Assembly: GCA_944320305.1 (NCBI GenBank)
Contig: CALUGW010000008.1
Location: 1 to 64,000 of the forward strand
Origin: an uncultured Prevotella sp.
Lineage (GTDB): Bacteria; Bacteroidota; Bacteroidia; Bacteroidales; Bacteroidaceae
Direction of reading: 5' to 3'
Length of the DNA: 64,000 bases
The notes beneath the pieces were generated by a model. The model was given only the letters and a program-made list of their open reading frames with translations. It had not been told where the DNA came from and did no database searches. A program made the translations under genes and the position numbers. Position 1 is the first letter of the stretch. Every line of letters begins with the position of its first letter. Below, one piece after another: positions 60,560 to 64,000 of the stretch.

Positions 60560-60945
60560 CAAACCTTTAAAACGTTAAATCCGGCGGAAGCAAGCCTCTG
60601 AAATTTCGCGTTTTTTGAAAACAATCTGCCGTCGGCCGTAAATTCGCGGAAAATGAGTGTGCAACCGTAACTGATTGGACTTGCGTGACTTATAAGTCTT
60701 ATAAGCCCTATTGTGCAATAAAACCAGCCCCCAAGACAGCCCTTCTCAGCCCCAAAAACCGTGCTTTTAGCCCTGCGAAAGGGGGTGTTTCGCAATGCGA
60801 TATGGCCTATATTGCAACGCAAAACGGCCCATATCGCAATGCAATATGGGCCGTTTTGCAGAACAGGGCGGCTTTTCCGGCGTTCTGGCCGGACAAAAGC
60901 CGCCCTGAATTTTCTATTTCAACACTTTTTGAAGTGTTAAATCCG
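60560..60945 (+). repeat. Composite intergenic repeat, copy VI, with four 22-nt units
   Basis: Fills most of the gap 60431-60978. The left edge is AACGTTAAATCCGG (60571-60584) and the box ATGAGTGTGCAACCGTAAC lies at 60653-60671. The next stretch reads CAGCCCCCAAG and CAGCCCCAAAA, as in copy I. Four 22-nt units occupy 60775-60862, and an AACACTT/AAGTGTT hairpin ends in GAAGTGTTAAATCCGG. It abuts the asd stop. Confidence 0.78.
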
Positions 60946-60978
60946 GGGATTCAGGATACGGGATACAGGAGTCTGGAG

Positions 60979-61992
60979 TCAGCCCTTGACGTTGCCCGTC
61001 TTGACGAGATACTCGGCTATCTGCACGGCGTTGAGCGCCGCGCCCTTGCGAATCTGGTCGCCGGAGAGCCAGAAGGTGAGGCCGTTGTCGTCGGCCAGGT
61101 CCTTGCGGATGCGGCCCACGTAGATGTCGTCCTTGCCGGCCGTGTCGAGCGGCATGGGGTAGACAAGGTTGTCGGGGTCGTCCTCAACGGTGACGCCGGG
61201 AGCGGCGGCGAGCGCGCGGCGGGCCTCATCGACGCTTATGGGGCGCTCCGTCTCAATCCAGACAGACTCTGAGTGGGCGCGCAGCGACGACACACGCACG
61301 CACATGGCGGAGCAGCGCACGTCGCTGTGCATGATTTTTCGCGTCTCGTTGAACATCTTCATCTCCTCCTTGGTGTATCCGTTGGGCTGGAATACGTCTA
61401 TCTGCGGAATCACGTTGTAGGCCAGCTGGTGGGGGAACTTGCTCACCGTCACGGGCTTGCCGTCGATGATCTCGCGATACTGCTGCTGCAGCTCGGCCAT
61501 TGCGGCGGCGCCGGCGCCGCTGGCGCTCTGGTAGCTCGCGATGTGTATGCGGCGGATGTGGCTGAGCCGCTCAAGCGGCTGCAGCGCCACCACCATCATT
61601 ATTGTGGTGCAGTTGGGGTTGGCGATGATGCCGCGCGGGCGGTTGAGGGCGTCCTCGGCGTTGCACTCAGGCACCACGAGGGGCACGTCGTCGTCCATGC
61701 GGAAAGCGCTGGAGTTGTCGATCATCACGGCTCCATGCCTGGTTATGTCGGCCGCAAACTCCTTCGACGTGCCGGCTCCGGCCGAGGTGAACGCTATGTC
61801 AACGCCGCGGAAGTCGTCGCCGTGCTGCAACAACCTCACCTCGTACTCCTTGCCGCAGAAGCTGTACTTGCTGCCGGCACTGCGCTGCGACCCGAACAAC
61901 AGCAGGTCGTCAATAGGGAAATTCCTCTCTGCGAGAACGCGCAGGAACTCCTGTCCCACGGCTCCGCTTGCTCCAACAATTGCTACTTTCAT
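60979..61992 (-). CDS. asd: Aspartate-semialdehyde dehydrogenase
   Basis: This 337-residue enzyme reduces aspartyl phosphate to aspartate semialdehyde for lysine, threonine, methionine and diaminopimelate synthesis. It has the NADP-binding [18 protein letters not shown], the catalytic cysteine in ANPNCTT (C128), and the active-site region [13 protein letters not shown] and [19 protein letters not shown] with the catalytic histidine. It is monocistronic, with a promoter box at 62028-62035. Confidence 0.96.
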   Translation of the reverse strand: MKVAIVGASGAVGQEFLRVLAERNFPIDDLLLFGSQRSAGSKYSFCGKEYEVRLLQHGDDFRGVDIAFTSAGAGTSKEFAADITRHGAVMIDNSSAFRMDDDVPLVVPECNAEDALNRPRGIIANPNCTTIMMVVALQPLERLSHIRRIHIASYQSASGAGAAAMAELQQQYREIIDGKPVTVSKFPHQLAYNVIPQIDVFQPNGYTKEEMKMFNETRKIMHSDVRCSAMCVRVSSLRAHSESVWIETERPISVDEARRALAAAPGVTVEDDPDNLVYPMPLDTAGKDDIYVGRIRKDLADDNGLTFWLSGDQIRKGAALNAVQIAEYLVKTGNVKG

Positions 61993-62027
61993 GTCTTTTT
62001 ACCTCTTTCAAATACGGTTTTCGACTG

Positions 62028-62035
62028 CAAAATTA
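62028..62035 (-). promoter_or_regulatory. Promoter -7 box for asd
   Basis: The minus strand reads TAATTTTG, 35 bases before the asd start, in the divergent gap with the antiporter gene. Confidence 0.6.
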
Positions 62036-62138
62036 CAATTTTTAGACCAATTGACACTTATTTGTGATTTTTTTTTTGCACCTTTGCAGAAGATAAGCCG
62101 CGCCCGGGCGCACCATCGGGCCATCCAACAGAAACGAA

Positions 62139-64000
62139 ATGCCGGACATAACAACATACCTGCCGATAACATCTCCGACGATGACATTCTTCGTGATGCT
62201 GTGCATAATACTGTTTGCACCGATCATCATGAGCCTGCTGCGCATTCCGCACATTGTGGGAATGGTGCTGGCCGGAGTGGCCATCGGCCCCCACGGACTG
62301 AACATCCTGGCCAACGACAGGGCCATCGAGCTGTTCGGCCATGTGGGCCTGTACTACATAATGCTGCTGGCAGGCCTGGAGATGAACACGAGCGACCTGC
62401 GCAAGAACCGCACGCGCACGTTCACCCACGGCATCCTGGCGTTCATAATCCCCATGGCCATCGGCTTTGCGCTCAACAAGTCGGTGCTGGGCTACGGCTT
62501 CGTCACCTCGGCGCTGCTGGCCAGCATGTACGCCTCGCACACGCTCATAGCCTATCCCACGGTGCTGCGCTACGGCCTGTCGGGGGAGCGCAGCGTGACA
62601 ATAGCCGTGGGCGCCACCGCCATAACCGACACGCTGACGCTGCTCGTGCTGGCCATGGTGGGCGGAATCTTCAAGGGAAACATCACCGGGGGCTACTGGC
62701 TGCTGCTCTTCGTGAAGATTGCAGTGGTGTTCTGCGCCATCATCTACGGCTTCCCGCCGATAGCGCGCCGCTTCTTCCGCCGCTATGAGGACAACGTGAC
62801 GCAGTTCATCTTTGTGCTCGCCATGACGTTTCTCGGCGCGGGAATGATGGAGCTTATCGGCATGGAGGGGCTGCTGGGCGCCTTCCTGACGGGCCTTGTG
62901 CTCAACCGCTACGTGCCCAACGTGTCGCCGCTGATGTTCAACCTGGAGTTTGTGGGCAACGCCCTCTTCATACCCTACTTCCTCATCGGCGTGGGCATGA
63001 TGGTCAATGTGAGAATACTCTTCGGCGGACTGGGCACGCTCCAGGTGGCCGCGGTGATGATTGCGGTGGCCCTGGCGAGCAAGTGGCTGGCCTCGCTGGC
63101 CACGCAGAAGATATTCGGCATGAAGGCCATCGAGCGCGAGATGATCTTCGGACTGAGCAACGCCCAGGCCGGCGCCACGCTGGCCGCCGTGCTCGTGGGC
63201 TACAACCTGCTGCTGCCCAACGGCCAGCGGGTGCTCAACGACGACGTGCTGAACGGAACGATAATACTGATTCTGGTGACGTGTGTGTTCAGCTCGTTCA
63301 CCACCGAGCGCGCCTCGCGGATAATGGCGCTGAAGTCGCGCGCCGCCACACCGCAGGAGGACGGCGGCGACGACGAGAAAATAATGGTGCCGGTGAGAGA
63401 TCCCGCCACGGCCGACACGCTGGCGAGCCTGGCCGTGATGGTGCGCAACAAGAAGCTGAGCCGCGGGCTGGTGGCCCTGAACGTGGTCTACGACGACAAC
63501 AACCGGCTGGACAACCAGGAGCGCGGACGCCGCCTGATGGCGCGCGTGGCGAAGGTGGCGGGATACTCTGACGTGAGGGTGCAGACGCAGGTGCGCATAG
63601 CCACCAACATAACCAACGGCATAAAGCACGCCTTCAAGGAGTTCAACGCCTCGGAGATTATCCTCGGCATGAACAGCAGGCAGGACGACCGCCACCACTA
63701 TCTGGGCGAGCTGGCCCAGAGCCTGTACAACGGACTGAGCCGGCAGATAATGCTCGTGAGATGCCGGCAGCCGCTGAACACCCTGCGGCGCATACAGGTG
63801 GCGGTGCCGTCGAAGGCCGAGTTTGAGCCGGGCTTCTACCGCTGGCTGGAGCGGCTGGCCCGCCTGGCCACCAACCTGGAGTGCCGCCTGCAGTTCCACG
63901 GGCGGCGCGAGACGATGTCGCTCATAAGCGAGTATATGCAGAACACGCACCCCGGAGCACGCACGCAGTACACGCCGATGGGCCACTGGAACGAGCTGCC
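62139..64000 (+). CDS. Cation:proton antiporter (CPA2-type) with a C-terminal stress-protein-like domain, partial
   Basis: ATG at 62139 opens a frame that runs without a stop to the window end (620 codons visible). Residues about 10-390 are a dozen membrane segments of the Na+/H+ exchanger fold, including LRIPHIVGMVLAGVAIGPHG, VGLYYIMLLAGLEMN and MEGLLGAFLTGLVLNRYVPN. The cytoplasmic part, from about residue 410, resembles universal-stress-protein-like modules (KIMVPVRDPATADTLASLAV, then a second unit near IQVAVPSKAEFEPGF). It exchanges a monovalent cation for protons at the inner membrane; ion specificity is unknown. A near -7 box (CACCTTTG, 62081-62088) precedes it. The 3' end is outside. 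Confidence 0.88.
   Translation, partial: MPDITTYLPITSPTMTFFVMLCIILFAPIIMSLLRIPHIVGMVLAGVAIGPHGLNILANDRAIELFGHVGLYYIMLLAGLEMNTSDLRKNRTRTFTHGILAFIIPMAIGFALNKSVLGYGFVTSALLASMYASHTLIAYPTVLRYGLSGERSVTIAVGATAITDTLTLLVLAMVGGIFKGNITGGYWLLLFVKIAVVFCAIIYGFPPIARRFFRRYEDNVTQFIFVLAMTFLGAGMMELIGMEGLLGAFLTGLVLNRYVPNVSPLMFNLEFVGNALFIPYFLIGVGMMVNVRILFGGLGTLQVAAVMIAVALASKWLASLATQKIFGMKAIEREMIFGLSNAQAGATLAAVLVGYNLLLPNGQRVLNDDVLNGTIILILVTCVFSSFTTERASRIMALKSRAATPQEDGGDDEKIMVPVRDPATADTLASLAVMVRNKKLSRGLVALNVVYDDNNRLDNQERGRRLMARVAKVAGYSDVRVQTQVRIATNITNGIKHAFKEFNASEIILGMNSRQDDRHHYLGELAQSLYNGLSRQIMLVRCRQPLNTLRRIQVAVPSKAEFEPGFYRWLERLARLATNLECRLQFHGRRETMSLISEYMQNTHPGARTQYTPMGHWNEL

Noticed and set aside
62058..63986. 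642-codon minus-strand frame opposite the last gene
   Set aside because: His/Gln/Val-rich composition typical of the antisense of a G+C-rich membrane-protein gene; the plus strand has a clear antiporter from 62139.

Overview
The window is chromosomal DNA from a member of the order Bacteroidales (phylum Bacteroidota), probably a gut or gut-like species with a G+C-rich genome. The evidence is consistent: the gene sets lysS-gpsA-pgi, menI-F-D-B-C-E, nusB-yajC-ybbR-coaE-DUF5606 and rplY-pth-hslR; Bacteroidota-type promoters (TAnnTTTG at -7) in front of many genes; weak ribosome binding sites; and lineage families (DUF4890, DUF4738, DUF5606, FimB/Mfa2-like lipoprotein, PL11/GH105 pectin enzymes). 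I cannot fix the family or genus by eye.

Layout. 1-2407: the decayed end of an integrative element, with small cargo genes, a DUF3873 gene carrying an in-frame TGA, a tyrosine integrase cut off before its catalytic C-terminus, and an excisionase-like zinc-ribbon/HTH gene. 2620-11477: housekeeping genes dnaK (-), two small secreted or lipoprotein genes (+), and the lysS-gpsA-pgi-HAD run (-). 12371-18507: a compact menaquinone operon from chorismate to the DHNA-CoA step, with a thioesterase at its head. 18623-28955: aroB, a GltD-type flavoprotein, a large outer-membrane beta-barrel protein, a less G+C-rich FimB/Mfa2-like lipoprotein, a region with two large inverted repeats, and a GH2 glycosidase. 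29814-36050: a YycJ-like hydrolase, a DEAD-box helicase, and serC-serA-DUF1015-YigZ. 36095-41704: tRNA-Ser(CGA) followed by an accessory block of nine small minus-strand genes in which four gene families are each present twice or belong to coupled pairs (two DUF4417 proteins among them), plus a probable plus-strand small RNA and a further unknown gene. 42554-49571: a small rhamnogalacturonan locus (PL11 lyase fused to a long repeat region, GH105, LacI regulator). 49731-57509: the conserved nusB and rplY clusters, a lipoprotein and purN. 57847-64000: fabI, a lipoprotein, a SIMPL protein, asd and the start of a cation:proton antiporter.

The two strongest candidates for something undescribed are these. 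(1) The duplicated DUF4417 operon at 36399-41075: its paralogous gene pairs are nearly identical in some segments and strongly diverged in others, as expected of recognition pairs such as toxin/immunity proteins. (2) A dispersed family of exact 22-nt tandem repeats with palindromic units, found in six intergenic places. In three of them the array is part of a larger composite element with a shared 19-nt box. Functional statements about both are inference; the structures themselves are visible in the sequence.
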